NCBI GenBank assembly: GCA_040755755.1
Contig: JBFLZW010000045.1
Coordinates: 1 to 30,518 of the forward strand
Source of the DNA: a bacterium
GTDB taxonomy: Bacteria; SZUA-182; DTGQ01
Length of the DNA: 30,518 bases
Direction of reading: 5' to 3'
The notes beneath the pieces are model-generated. The model saw nothing but the letters and a program-made list of their open reading frames with translations, searched no databases and was not told where the DNA came from. This document shows, one piece after another, positions 16,894 to 26,319 of the stretch (position 1 is its first letter; every line of letters starts with the position of its first letter). Position numbers and translations under genes: made by a program.

Positions 16894-16944
16894 ACTTAAA
16901 GGCATTATATCACGAAATAACCCATACTTATTATAAGGAATTCC

Positions 16945-17727
16945 CTACCCCCTCACCCAGAAAGCCTCATACCCCTCATGCCCGATAAACCGGGCATTTT
17001 TCTCCCTGAGCGCAGGATTACTTTTCAGATAGCCCAGAATGTCCTCTATCCCGAAACAGGGATTTTGGCTGTAGAGGGCGCGGTAGATGTCCCTTACCAG
17101 TTCAAGGTCTTCGAGGTTGTCAACGGTCCAGCGCATCGAGGAATAATCCTTTTCACTGGAAAGACAGCCCACCCGAAACCGCTCAGGGTGCTTCCAGATA
17201 AAAGGGGTGACATGCTCCCGCTCAAGCGGATCTCTGGCTTCCAGCCAGGCCTGCTCAAGGGCGCTGAAGCGTATCGCCTCAGCGTCGAGGCCATCGGGAA
17301 ACCTGCCCTGCCGGAACTCCTGGTTGGCCACGCCTGCGCCGGTGGCCAGTCCCAGATGATCGAAGCTCCCTGATTCAACAAACTGAATCAGCAGCCTCCT
17401 TACCAGATGCGGATCAATGAGCGGGCAATCGCCGGTTATTCGGATGACAATATCGGGATGCTCTTCTTTGGCTGCCTGGTAGAAGCGGTCAAGAACGTCG
17501 GCCTCGCTTCCCCGAAAGCAGGCGATACCGACACTCTGGCAAAAGCTGGCGATCCGGTCATCAGCTTCCCGGTCGGAGGTGGCCACCATGACCCTGGCGA
17601 TTTCCCGTATGGACCCAAGCCGCTCCACGATATACCAGAGCATGGGCCTGCCCAGGATTTCCTGAAGCACCTTGCCGGGAAGCCGGGTCGATCCCATACG
17701 GGCCTGGATGACAGCTATTGTTTTCAT
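16945..17727 (-). CDS. pseF: Nonulosonate cytidylyltransferase, PseF/SpsF family
   Basis: A 260-residue protein starting MKTIAVIQARMGSTRLPGKV, the CMP-sugar synthetase signature (RxGSTRLPGK at 10-19). It continues with MVATSDREADDRIASFC, VIRITGDCPLIDPHLV and FPDGLDAEAIRFSALEQAW. The family activates nonulosonic acids with CTP to CMP-sugars; the SpsF branch is used for pseudaminic-type acids and spore-coat sugars. GTGGAG lies 8 bases before the ATG. It follows the aldo/keto reductase by 25 bases and is the last gene before the MITE-like element. PseF is the best fit, but the exact sugar depends on the unusual enzymes around it. Confidence 0.88.
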   Translation of the reverse strand: MKTIAVIQARMGSTRLPGKVLQEILGRPMLWYIVERLGSIREIARVMVATSDREADDRIASFCQSVGIACFRGSEADVLDRFYQAAKEEHPDIVIRITGDCPLIDPHLVRRLLIQFVESGSFDHLGLATGAGVANQEFRQGRFPDGLDAEAIRFSALEQAWLEARDPLEREHVTPFIWKHPERFRVGCLSSEKDYSSMRWTVDNLEDLELVRDIYRALYSQNPCFGIEDILGYLKSNPALREKNARFIGHEGYEAFWVRG

Positions 17728-17752
17728 GGCAGGTACTCCACTTTCCCCCTGT

Positions 17753-18724
17753 TCAACCCCACAGGGACGGGTTTATCGGCTTTTGCGAGATATTCAGCTC
17801 CAGGGAGTCCCAGGCATCGAGTATTTCCTCATCCATAGTGCCAGTGGTACTCAAGGTGCCACTGCCAGCACCCAGGACAAGTGCCATATTTTCCCTGATC
17901 TGGTCTGTGCTTTCAGCTCCGATCACCAGGATCGCCTCCCCGCTCCTGTGCAGGGCATAACCAAGGGCAAACCCTTTGCGGTCAAGGCCATACTCCCGGC
18001 AGAATGCCTCAAGCTGGAGCATGGCTGGCCTGGCAAAGGAGAGATGTTCAGGCAGGTCTTCCAGTGGCATCAGGATCAGACCCTGGAGAAAAACGCTGCG
18101 CAGGAACATCTGTTTTTTAAGCTGCCGTGCCTGCTCAAGAGCACCGGAAAAAATCAGCCGGCGATCAAAGATGTTGAAAGGGGCCTGAATCAGATCAATT
18201 TCATCAATAGCCAGAGCGTCCCGGGTCTCTTTCGGTGTATACACCGAAACCCCTAAAAAGGCCGTCAGGTGCTGCTCTTTCAGCTCCGCAAGGCTTGCCC
18301 CCAGCCCTGTGCTCCATTCGGCCAGCCAGGAGGCCCGATGGAGCATCAAGCCATACAGCGAATCGACACCCAGCCTTTTCAGGGAAGTCAGGACACTTTC
18401 CCGCAGGCAGGATGGGTCATGATAATTCAGCTCAGGGTGTAATTTGGAGATGACTTTTACCTGGCCGCTCACTCCCAGGGATTGAAAGCACCTGCCAAGG
18501 ACCGCTTCACTCTCTCCATAGCTCTGAGCCGTATCAAAGATCCTCACCCCAAAGTCAAAGGCTGTCCGGATGATCTCACAGGCATCTTCCGGCGATGGCT
18601 GCCCCCGGCGATTGGCCACTCCGTAGGGCATACCAAGCTGGACGGTTCCAAGGGCCAGCCGGGAGAATACTTCCGCATGCCCATTATTTTCTGGCCTGTC
18701 TATCAGATCTGCCCGCTCTTCCAT
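17753..18724 (-). CDS. Aldo/keto reductase of the nonulosonate locus
   Basis: A 323-residue TIM-barrel oxidoreductase. The catalytic tetrad is visible: Asp64 and Tyr69 in RIFDTAQSYGESEAVLG, Lys94 in VKVISKLHP, and His129 in YGLMLHRASW. The N-terminal LALGTVQLGMPYGVANRRGQ is typical of the aldo/keto reductases found between pseF and pseI in pseudaminic acid loci. It uses NADPH to reduce a carbonyl on a sugar intermediate or side chain; its exact role in such loci is not established to my knowledge. It starts 4 bases after the synthase stop codon, so it is co-translated. Confidence 0.88.
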   Translation of the reverse strand: MEERADLIDRPENNGHAEVFSRLALGTVQLGMPYGVANRRGQPSPEDACEIIRTAFDFGVRIFDTAQSYGESEAVLGRCFQSLGVSGQVKVISKLHPELNYHDPSCLRESVLTSLKRLGVDSLYGLMLHRASWLAEWSTGLGASLAELKEQHLTAFLGVSVYTPKETRDALAIDEIDLIQAPFNIFDRRLIFSGALEQARQLKKQMFLRSVFLQGLILMPLEDLPEHLSFARPAMLQLEAFCREYGLDRKGFALGYALHRSGEAILVIGAESTDQIRENMALVLGAGSGTLSTTGTMDEEILDAWDSLELNISQKPINPSLWG

Positions 18725-18728
18725 ATAC

Positions 18729-19649
18729 TCACCCGCGTCTTCCTTCCTGCCCGCAGCTCACCCATTCCTGCCGCAGGCCCTTGAGCGGCCGCAGCCCATC
18801 AGCAGGGTCTCTTCGCCAGTCGCGGTCCGGCAGTTCACTCCGGGCCGGTTCTTTCAATCCTGTGCCATCTGCCCGAAAACCATCTTTCACCTGGTCGATT
18901 ACCGCCTTGATCTGCTCCGGCAGCCAGCAATGCCCAAGGGTAAACTCCTCGCCGGTGCCGTCAAGGTCAAGATGAAATTCGATCACCTCTGCCTGCCACC
19001 GATGAATGGCCCGCTCGATCACGCCCGGTCTGACACTGTGATCGGACCAGCCGACCCTGATCCTCATCAGGCCGGTCAGTTCCGACGACTTCCCGCTTCC
19101 AAATTCCCTGCGCAGCGTGTCGATGGCCGCCAGATTGCAGTCCGAAACCGGCGACGGATACCCGGAAACGCAGTGGAGGATGGTCAGATCGCAGCATCCC
19201 GCCCGGTCAAGCGCCTCCACAGCCTGCCTGATCTCATCGAGTGTGGCCATGCCCGTCGAGAGCACAACCGGTTTTCCGGTCCGGGCACAGGCAGTGAGCA
19301 GGTCAGTCCATAAAAGCTCATAGGAAGCGATCTTATAAAAATCGACATAAGGGAAAAGCTCATCCACTGCCCTGAGATAAAAGGGAGTACAGGAGAACTG
19401 AATCCCTCTTTCCCTGCATCTGGCCCAAACTGCCGGAATGAAAGAAAGGGGAATCTCCCACCGCTTTCTGGCCCTGTGCCGGGAGCTTGCAGCAAGAATC
19501 TCAGGTGCAAAAAGCTCTTCGACCCTGAACAGTTGGAACTTTACTGCACTGCATCCGGTCTGAGCGGCCAGATCGACAAATTGCAGGCATCTTGCCAGAT
19601 CCTGATTGTGGTTACTTGAAACTTCAGCTACGAACTCAGGCTGCTTCAT
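18729..19649 (-). CDS. NeuB/PseI-family nonulosonate synthase lacking a SAF domain
   Basis: A 306-residue protein. The TIM-barrel NeuB domain is complete: FVAEVSSNHNQDLARCLQFVDLAAQTGCSAVKFQLF, FSCTPFYLRAVDELFPYVDFYKIASYELLW, PVVLSTGMATLDEIRQAVEAL, LTILHCVSGYPSP, VGWSDHSVRPGVIERAIHRWQAEVIEFHLDLDG. The family condenses PEP with a six-carbon amino sugar. Standard PseI/NeuB proteins (about 340-350 residues) end in a SAF domain that helps bind the substrate; this one ends shortly after ADGLRPLKGLRQEW instead. It therefore belongs to a divergent branch and may have a different substrate. It follows pseC by 9 bases; the ribosome binding site is weak. PseI is likely from context but not certain. Confidence 0.85.
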   Translation of the reverse strand: MKQPEFVAEVSSNHNQDLARCLQFVDLAAQTGCSAVKFQLFRVEELFAPEILAASSRHRARKRWEIPLSFIPAVWARCRERGIQFSCTPFYLRAVDELFPYVDFYKIASYELLWTDLLTACARTGKPVVLSTGMATLDEIRQAVEALDRAGCCDLTILHCVSGYPSPVSDCNLAAIDTLRREFGSGKSSELTGLMRIRVGWSDHSVRPGVIERAIHRWQAEVIEFHLDLDGTGEEFTLGHCWLPEQIKAVIDQVKDGFRADGTGLKEPARSELPDRDWRRDPADGLRPLKGLRQEWVSCGQEGRRG

Positions 19650-19658
19650 ACTATTTAC

Positions 19659-20900
19659 TCAGCCAGCTCCATAGAAATCTCTGATCGCTTCAACAATATA
19701 ATCGATCACTTCATCGGTCAGGCCGGGGTAGAGTGGCAGGATCAGCGACCTGCTGAAGTAATGCTCCGCCCTGGGGAAATCTCCCCGTTGATATCCGAAG
19801 CGGCGCCGGTAATAGGGCTGAAGGTGAACCGGGATATACATGGCATGGGCACCTATTCCCCGGGAACGAAGATGGATCAGCAATTTATCCCGCGCTTGTG
19901 CCTGTGCTGCATACAGATGCCAGCAGGAGCGGACCCCATCCCGCTCTTTCGGCAGGACAAGCTCCCCGATGCCGGACAGCCGCTCCTGGTAATGAGCCCA
20001 GATTTCCCGCCTTCGCGCGAGAAAAAAGGGCAGCCGCCGCAGTTGCACCAGGCCGAGGGCGCACTGGAGATCGGTTATCCGGTAATTGAAACCAAGCTCC
20101 TGCATTTCATAATACCAGGGGGGGAAAGAGCAGGGAACGGGAGAAGAGACGGAAGCAGTACCTCGATTCGAACGGGGAGCGGTGAGCGTTGAGCCGTGAA
20201 CAGGAAAAGCGCAGTCCAGATTCTGAAATTCCGAAGGATCTTTGGTGATTCCATGGTTACGAAGAAGACGTAAGGTGCGGGCAATTTTCGGATCGTGAGT
20301 GAGAATCATCCCCCCCTCGCCTGTAGTAATTGTCTTGACCGGGTGAAAGCTGAAAATGGTCATATGAGAATGAGAGCAGGAGCCTACCGTGTGCCATTCA
20401 CCTTTTTTATCGCGCCAGCGGGAGCCCAGGGCATGAGCGGCATCTTCGATGACCGTCAGATTCCATGCATCGGCTATCTCCCGGATGCGCTCCATATCGC
20501 AGGGCTGTCCGGCAAAATGGACCGGAATAATCACCCTGGTTCTGGAATTCAGCTTTATCTTGAGCTCATCCGGATCGAGGCAGCAGGTATCGGCCTGAAT
20601 ATCGGCAAACTTGGGTGTTGCGCCGCAGTAGATCAGGCAATTGGCCGAAGCCAGAAAGGTGTTGGGGGAGGTGATCCCCTCGTCACCGGGCCGTATCCCG
20701 CTGGCCAGGGCTGCAAGGTGCAGGGCAGCCGTGCCATTGGCCACGGCAATGGCGTACCGTGCCCCGCAGATTTCAGCCACAGCCTCCTCAAACTCCTCGA
20801 CCTGCGGCCCCTGGGTCAGATAATCCCCTTTCAGGGTCCTGACTACAGCCGCAATTTCCTCTTCATCGAGCCATTGCCGGCCGTAAGGAATCGTATCCAT
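19659..20900 (-). CDS. pseC: UDP-4-amino-4,6-dideoxy-N-acetyl-altrosamine transaminase, PseC-like
   Basis: A 413-residue DegT/DnrJ/EryC1-type aminotransferase. It begins with the PseC-typical MDTIPYGRQWLDEEEI, then LTQGPQVEEFE, VANGTAALHLA at 53-63, IEDAAHALGS at 151-160 and the PLP lysine Lys189 in FSFHPVKTITTGEGG. It ends GLTDEVIDYIVEAI. PseC aminates the 4-keto product of PseB. Between DPSEFQNLD and PWYYEMQELGFNYRITD about 30 residues (229-260) of Ser/Pro/Arg-rich sequence are present where the family has a much shorter loop, coded by a purine-rich repeat at 20121-20216 that stays in frame. The gene overlaps pseB by 38 bases. Confidence 0.9.
   Translation of the reverse strand: MDTIPYGRQWLDEEEIAAVVRTLKGDYLTQGPQVEEFEEAVAEICGARYAIAVANGTAALHLAALASGIRPGDEGITSPNTFLASANCLIYCGATPKFADIQADTCCLDPDELKIKLNSRTRVIIPVHFAGQPCDMERIREIADAWNLTVIEDAAHALGSRWRDKKGEWHTVGSCSHSHMTIFSFHPVKTITTGEGGMILTHDPKIARTLRLLRNHGITKDPSEFQNLDCAFPVHGSTLTAPRSNRGTASVSSPVPCSFPPWYYEMQELGFNYRITDLQCALGLVQLRRLPFFLARRREIWAHYQERLSGIGELVLPKERDGVRSCWHLYAAQAQARDKLLIHLRSRGIGAHAMYIPVHLQPYYRRRFGYQRGDFPRAEHYFSRSLILPLYPGLTDEVIDYIVEAIRDFYGAG
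20121..20216. repeat. Repeat-like insertion inside pseC
   Basis: On the plus strand this stretch is GGGGAAAGAGCAGGGAACGG followed later by GGTGAGCGTTGAGCCGTGAA. It looks like the short GGTGAACGG/GGTGAGCG repeats usually found between genes. Its length keeps the pseC frame open, adding about 30 residues to a loop between the PLP lysine domain and the conserved PWYYEM segment. Confidence 0.5.
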
Positions 20901-21906
20901 GCTGCTGGTACTCCGAATGCTCTTCTATGAATTGTCTCACATATTCCTGAAGCTGCTCACCGGTCAGCCAGTCGGTATTGGTATCGCTCCGGTAGCTGAA
21001 TCCCGGCGGACAGGGCTGCCCTTCCCGGTTTCCATTTCCATGATGGCCGCTCCAGCCGATCACGAAGTATTTGTCATACTCTCGGGTAATACGGCTGTCA
21101 TTTTCATCGATCATGATCTCATGCAGCTTTTCTCCCGGACGGATGCCGATGGAGCGGAAGGTGCACTCAGGGGCGATGGTCCTGGCCAGATCGACCAGCC
21201 TCATACTGGGGATCTTGGGCACGAACACCTCGTTCCCCTGCATTCTTTCAAGGCAGTCCAGAACAAAGTCCACTCCCTGCTGCAGGGTGATCCAGAAGCG
21301 GGTCATCCGCTCATCGGTAATGGACAAAATCCCGCTCTTTCGCTGCCTGAGAAAAACAGGGATGACCGATCCCCGGCTGCCGATCACGTTCCCATAGCGT
21401 ACCACGGCAAATTTGATGTCCTGAGAGCCCGCGTAGGATTTTGCAGCCGTGAATATCTTATCCGAGCAGAGCTTGGTGGCCCCATAGAGATTGATAGGAT
21501 TACAGGCCTTGTCCGTACTCAGGGCGATTACCTTTTTGACTCCCGCATTGATAGCTGCGGTAACGACATTCATGGCCCCGATGACATTGGTCTTGATCGC
21601 CTCCATAGGGTTATATTCACACGAGGGGACCTGCTTGAGAGCTGCGGCGTGAATAACGATCTCAACCTCTCTGAAAGCGTGCAGAAGCCTTTGCTGGTCC
21701 CGGACATCACCGACCAGATACCGCATCGGCGACCTGTGCTCCTGGGTGTCGTCCGGAAACCTCTGCCGCATTTCATACTGCTTGAGCTCATCACGGCTGA
21801 AGATGATCAGCTTTCTGGGCCGGTAGCGATCGAGAACCGTCCTGCAAAGCTGCTGTCCAAAGGACCCGGTACCGCCGGTAATCAGGATTACTTTGCCGTT
21901 CAGCAT
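20863..21906 (-). CDS. pseB: UDP-N-acetylglucosamine 4,6-dehydratase (inverting), PseB
   Basis: A 347-residue SDR-type sugar nucleotide dehydratase from the chosen ATG. Near the start is MLNGKVILITGGTGSFGQQL, with YLVGDVRDQQRL, HAAALKQVPSCEYNPMEAIKTNVIGA, ALSTDKACNPINLYGATKLCSDK (catalytic DKA and YGATK) and RYGNVIGSRGSVIPVF further on. These mark PseB/FlaA1. It makes UDP-4-keto-6-deoxy-L-AlNAc, the first step of pseudaminic acid synthesis. I chose ATG 21906 (AGAGGAG upstream) over an in-frame GTG at 21945 because it matches the family N-terminus. It heads the long minus-strand operon. Confidence 0.94.
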   Translation of the reverse strand: MLNGKVILITGGTGSFGQQLCRTVLDRYRPRKLIIFSRDELKQYEMRQRFPDDTQEHRSPMRYLVGDVRDQQRLLHAFREVEIVIHAAALKQVPSCEYNPMEAIKTNVIGAMNVVTAAINAGVKKVIALSTDKACNPINLYGATKLCSDKIFTAAKSYAGSQDIKFAVVRYGNVIGSRGSVIPVFLRQRKSGILSITDERMTRFWITLQQGVDFVLDCLERMQGNEVFVPKIPSMRLVDLARTIAPECTFRSIGIRPGEKLHEIMIDENDSRITREYDKYFVIGWSGHHGNGNREGQPCPPGFSYRSDTNTDWLTGEQLQEYVRQFIEEHSEYQQHGYDSLRPAMAR

Positions 21907-22434
21907 TTTTCCCGCTCCTCTTATGAGTTGCTCATACAATAACACCTGGAGGCACAGAGATAAGCCTGGACAAAAGCGAAGGATCAGTCGGCAGACTCAG
22001 GGCTCGCTGAAGAACCAGATGGAAACTGAAAGTGAGAAGGTACTGGAGTATGGAGATGGTTTTTCCTATTCCTTGGCCATCGTTACCGAATATTACAAGC
22101 AACTTCTGTGCCACTGAAAAACTGCCGGCAATAAAATTATGGAACTGCTTGTTCTTAAAAAGATTAGACTGTGACATCCTTTGCGCGGCCGATTGGGAAG
22201 GCAGGTTGTTTACGCAAAAAAAGCTCCTATTTTGTGCATATTTCTCACCTGATCTCTCCCCTTGCTAACCCCCTGCCTGAATAAAGTGCACCCTGATCCA
22301 ATCTCATGGGTTTGCCAGTTGCAGGTTGTCGGGCAATGTGATAGATTTAGCCCAAACTGCCGAACACCTTTGTAAAAGCCTGATGCACAAGAAAGGTCCC
22401 GGTGAATTATACCGGCTGAGGAAGGGGGGGAGAC
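21907..22434. other. Divergent intergenic region between pseB and the M20 peptidase gene
   Basis: This 528-bp stretch must hold the promoters of the leftward sugar operon and of the rightward peptidase genes. I see no promoter close to consensus. Short reading frames occur on both strands (for example 21932-22177 minus, 81 codons) but lack good ribosome binding sites. Nothing else is recognisable. Confidence 0.5.
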
Positions 22435-23817
22435 ATGCAGGAGATCAATATCAACCGGTTGCATAATTTTGTCGCGGGCTCCCGAAAACGATTCGAGCAC
22501 TACCTCGGCACCATGGTGGAGATTCCGACGGTGAGCACGGACCCGGCCCGTCAGGGGGATATCCTGAAAGGGGCTGCGCTGGCTGTCGATTATCTGACCG
22601 AGATGGGGGCCAGAGCGGAAATCGTCAAGACCGGCGGTCACCCCATGATCTTAGGCCACTTCGATGCTTATCCTGATGCACCTACGCTTGCCATTTATCA
22701 TCATCTCGATGTTCAGCCCGCCACACCTTCCTCAGAGTGGCTCCATCCGCCATTCAAGTTTACCACTACTCTGGATGGGCACTACCTTGGCCGGGGCACG
22801 ACCGATGACAAGGGGCCTGCCCTGACTGCGCTGTTTGCAGCCGGCTTTGCCCGTGAGGAGGGTATCCCGCTCAACATCAAATTCATCTGGGAGATGGAGG
22901 AGGAGATCGGCAGCCCGCATTTTGCAGCCGCCATCAGTTCCCGGAAGGAGGATATTCACCCGGATTCGATCCTGGTGCAGGACGATGCCTGGATTTCCCG
23001 GCAAAAACCGGCTATCACCTATGGGATCCGGGGACTGATGACCGCTCTTATGACCCTGGGCACGGCTGAGCGGGATACCCATTCGGGGCTGGTGGGTGGA
23101 GCAGCCAGAAATCCGGTGGCTGAGCTTTGTCAGGTCATCAGCCAATGCCTCGATCCTCTGACGGGAAGGGTCAAAATCGACGGGTTCTACGACAGGGTGC
23201 GAAAGCCATCCCCGGAAGAGCTTAAGGAATTTGAAAGCGTTGATTTCAAGGTTTCCGACTTCCAGAAAGCCCACGGTCTCAGGCTGCTTCGTACCCGGGA
23301 TGCCAGCCTGATCCTGCAGGCCACCTGGTGCGAGCCTACCTTTGAGGTTCACGGCCTGGTGGGCGGATATCCGAGCAGCGAGGTTGCAGCCATCGTCCCC
23401 CGCAGCGCCGAGGCCAAGATCAGCACCCGGCTGGTGCCGGACCAGGTGCCCAGGGAGATATTTCAATTGCTCAAAGATCATGTGGCCAGGATCAACCCCG
23501 ATGTGGCGGTCGAACTGGACAGCATCCTGGAACCCTTTCTGACTGAATTTGCCGGCCCCCATGCCCAGGCAGCCAGAGAGGCGATAAACTTCGGATTTGG
23601 TCTGAAGCCTGTTTTTATCCGCGAAGGATTGTCGATCGGCAGTGTGGCCAGCATGCAAAATCTCTGGCGGGTGCCCATTGTGCTGCTTGGCCTCAGTCTG
23701 CCCGAACATGGCTATCATGCCCCGAACGAGTATTTCGACTGGGCTCAGGCATCGGGAGGAATCAGGACCCTGGCCTACTATTTCCACCGGATCAGCCGGA
23801 TTGGGCGGGGGGAGTGA
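22435..23817 (+). CDS. M20 family metallo-dipeptidase, copy 1
   Basis: A 460-residue M20-type peptidase with no signal peptide. Zinc-site residues are visible: His90 and Asp92 in YHHLDVQPA, the bridging Asp in GRGTTDDKGPALTALF (124 or 125), and the Glu pair in IWEMEEEIGSPHF (155-157). A dimerisation-domain His is seen in DTHSGLVGGAARNP, and the last metal His in LSLPEHGYHAPNEYFDW. M20 members of this shape (CNDP/DapE-like) cleave di- and oligopeptides at a free N-terminus. GGAAGGGGGG precedes the ATG. The next gene is a close copy. Confidence 0.92.
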   Translation: MQEININRLHNFVAGSRKRFEHYLGTMVEIPTVSTDPARQGDILKGAALAVDYLTEMGARAEIVKTGGHPMILGHFDAYPDAPTLAIYHHLDVQPATPSSEWLHPPFKFTTTLDGHYLGRGTTDDKGPALTALFAAGFAREEGIPLNIKFIWEMEEEIGSPHFAAAISSRKEDIHPDSILVQDDAWISRQKPAITYGIRGLMTALMTLGTAERDTHSGLVGGAARNPVAELCQVISQCLDPLTGRVKIDGFYDRVRKPSPEELKEFESVDFKVSDFQKAHGLRLLRTRDASLILQATWCEPTFEVHGLVGGYPSSEVAAIVPRSAEAKISTRLVPDQVPREIFQLLKDHVARINPDVAVELDSILEPFLTEFAGPHAQAAREAINFGFGLKPVFIREGLSIGSVASMQNLWRVPIVLLGLSLPEHGYHAPNEYFDWAQASGGIRTLAYYFHRISRIGRGE

Positions 23818-23959
23818 TTATAGCGGTTCTCAATTGCGTATCCTCCAAAAAGACAAAGGCAAAGGACACCACAGAGGCACAGAGGCACTGAGGTACACAG
23901 AGGGATATGGGTGGCATAGAGAGTACAGAAGGCATAGAGAAAAGCAAAGGAGAATAAGT
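23818..23959. repeat. Repeat-like spacer between the two M20 genes
   Basis: The spacer begins with TTATAGCGGTTCTCAATTG and then has a run of short imperfect direct repeats (CACAGAGGCACAGAGGCACT, then variants with CATAGAG). The first part recalls the inverted-repeat end at 761-784 (TTATAGCGGATTATTG), and the CAGAGG runs recall the interior of the MITE-like element. It ends in AAAGGAG, the ribosome binding site of the second gene. Confidence 0.45.
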
Positions 23960-25336
<1,377 letters not shown>

Positions 25337-25448
25337 AGGCGGCTTTCCATCCAGTTAATAAACGGTCATATTCGGGAGATCGTGCCAGGATATTGTACCA
25401 AGGAAACCATCACAGGACAGGCAGTCTTGAGTTGATGAGAGTCCGAAC

Positions 25449-25700
25449 TTACAGGGGTGCGTTTTCAGGTTCTCCCTGATAAGCGCCGATATTCTCCTTG
25501 AGGTGTTCTAAAAGTGCCTTTCTCTCCTGAATCTCCTTTATCTTATCAAGAATGATGTCTATTTCCGGATTGAAATTACAGAAGCCGAAAGAGCAATCCA
25601 CACTGAGCAATTCATTGAGCTTATAGCCCAATGCTATGATTTCTTCGTTCAAATCTTCTATTTCCCTTCCCAGCAGTTTTTCTTCATTTTTCGTTCCCAT
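25449..25700 (-). CDS. Small helical protein of unknown function
   Basis: An 83-residue protein that I do not recognise. It has two helical, charge-rich segments (KLLGREIEDLNEEIIALGYK and ILDKIKEIQERKALLEHLKE) with heptad-like spacing of hydrophobics. They are separated by a short loop with two cysteines (VDCSFGFCNFNPE). The ATG has TAAGGAGG at a good distance, so translation is very likely. It converges on the M20 genes. Its upstream region holds a possible structured RNA. Confidence 0.65.
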   Translation of the reverse strand: MGTKNEEKLLGREIEDLNEEIIALGYKLNELLSVDCSFGFCNFNPEIDIILDKIKEIQERKALLEHLKENIGAYQGEPENAPL

Positions 25701-25773
25701 TTTCTTATCCTCCTTAACCTGTTCCCTGTGAACCTGTTATCCACCGGCTCTAAGTGATAGACCGGGTAAAAAA

Positions 25774-25844
25774 CCGGAGTTGGTACAGGTCGTGGCAAAG
25801 TTAGCCGCTCGCATGGTTATGAACGGCCTGTACTGAAAATCCGG
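25774..25844 (-). ncRNA. Possible structured leader RNA upstream of the small helical protein
   Basis: In the minus-strand direction, GTACAGGCCGT (25833-25823) can pair with ACGACCTGTAC (25793-25783): 11 pairs with one G-U. An outer CCGGA/TCCGG stem (25844-25840 with 25778-25774) encloses it. The apical part holds a smaller GGC...GCC hairpin. It begins about 75 bases upstream of the ATG of the small protein. I cannot match it to a known riboswitch class. Confidence 0.35.
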
Positions 25845-26300
25845 CCTTGTGATCTGGCATGCCTTACCTCATGCAAGAGCCTCCTTTCCTCCTGACTTTC
25901 ATTCTTCCAATTCCGGGAAATAATCGTTCAGGCATTACTCAAGGTCACTTGCCGCTCAATGTCACGTATTGGGTCACGTATTGCTGGGGACTTAATAACG
26001 CGTGGATATTGTTCAGGTTTTCGTGATCTGCTTCTTCTTTGTTCAATTCTTATGCCATATGGTTTCTCCTCGGTAACTGCCTGATATGCTTGATATACTT
26101 GGCATTGCGAGATCATCGGGTCCAAGTGTGGAGGGGGCGGGTGGAAAAAACTATGGGCAATGAAATAGGGATGCGGCACAGCCTCACAATATCAATTAAT
26201 TGCAAATACGAAAAAATATGGAGTCAATACATACACTATATGGACTTCACATCATGATTTCAGGATTCCTCTTTGCATGGCGAAATATTCTCCAGTCGGG
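25845..26300. other. Intergenic region without supported genes
   Basis: There is no reading frame with a convincing start and family match. A short direct repeat (GTCACGTATTG twice, about 25961-25985) is present. A minus-strand frame at 25928-26179 has a C-terminal KPYGIRIEQRRSRSR stretch that could be a gene remnant, but it cannot be assigned. Confidence 0.4.
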
Positions 26301-26319
26301 AAGAATTGCCCAAATAAAT

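Noticed and set aside
21932-22177. An 81-codon minus-strand frame upstream of pseB, and overlapping plus-strand frames.
   Set aside because: The only AAGG sits directly against the ATG, no family is recognisable, and it runs into the pseB leader.
25928-26179. An 83-codon minus-strand frame ending in an Arg/Ser-rich tail.
   Set aside because: It has a weak start and no family match, and may at most be a remnant; kept only as a note on the intergenic region.
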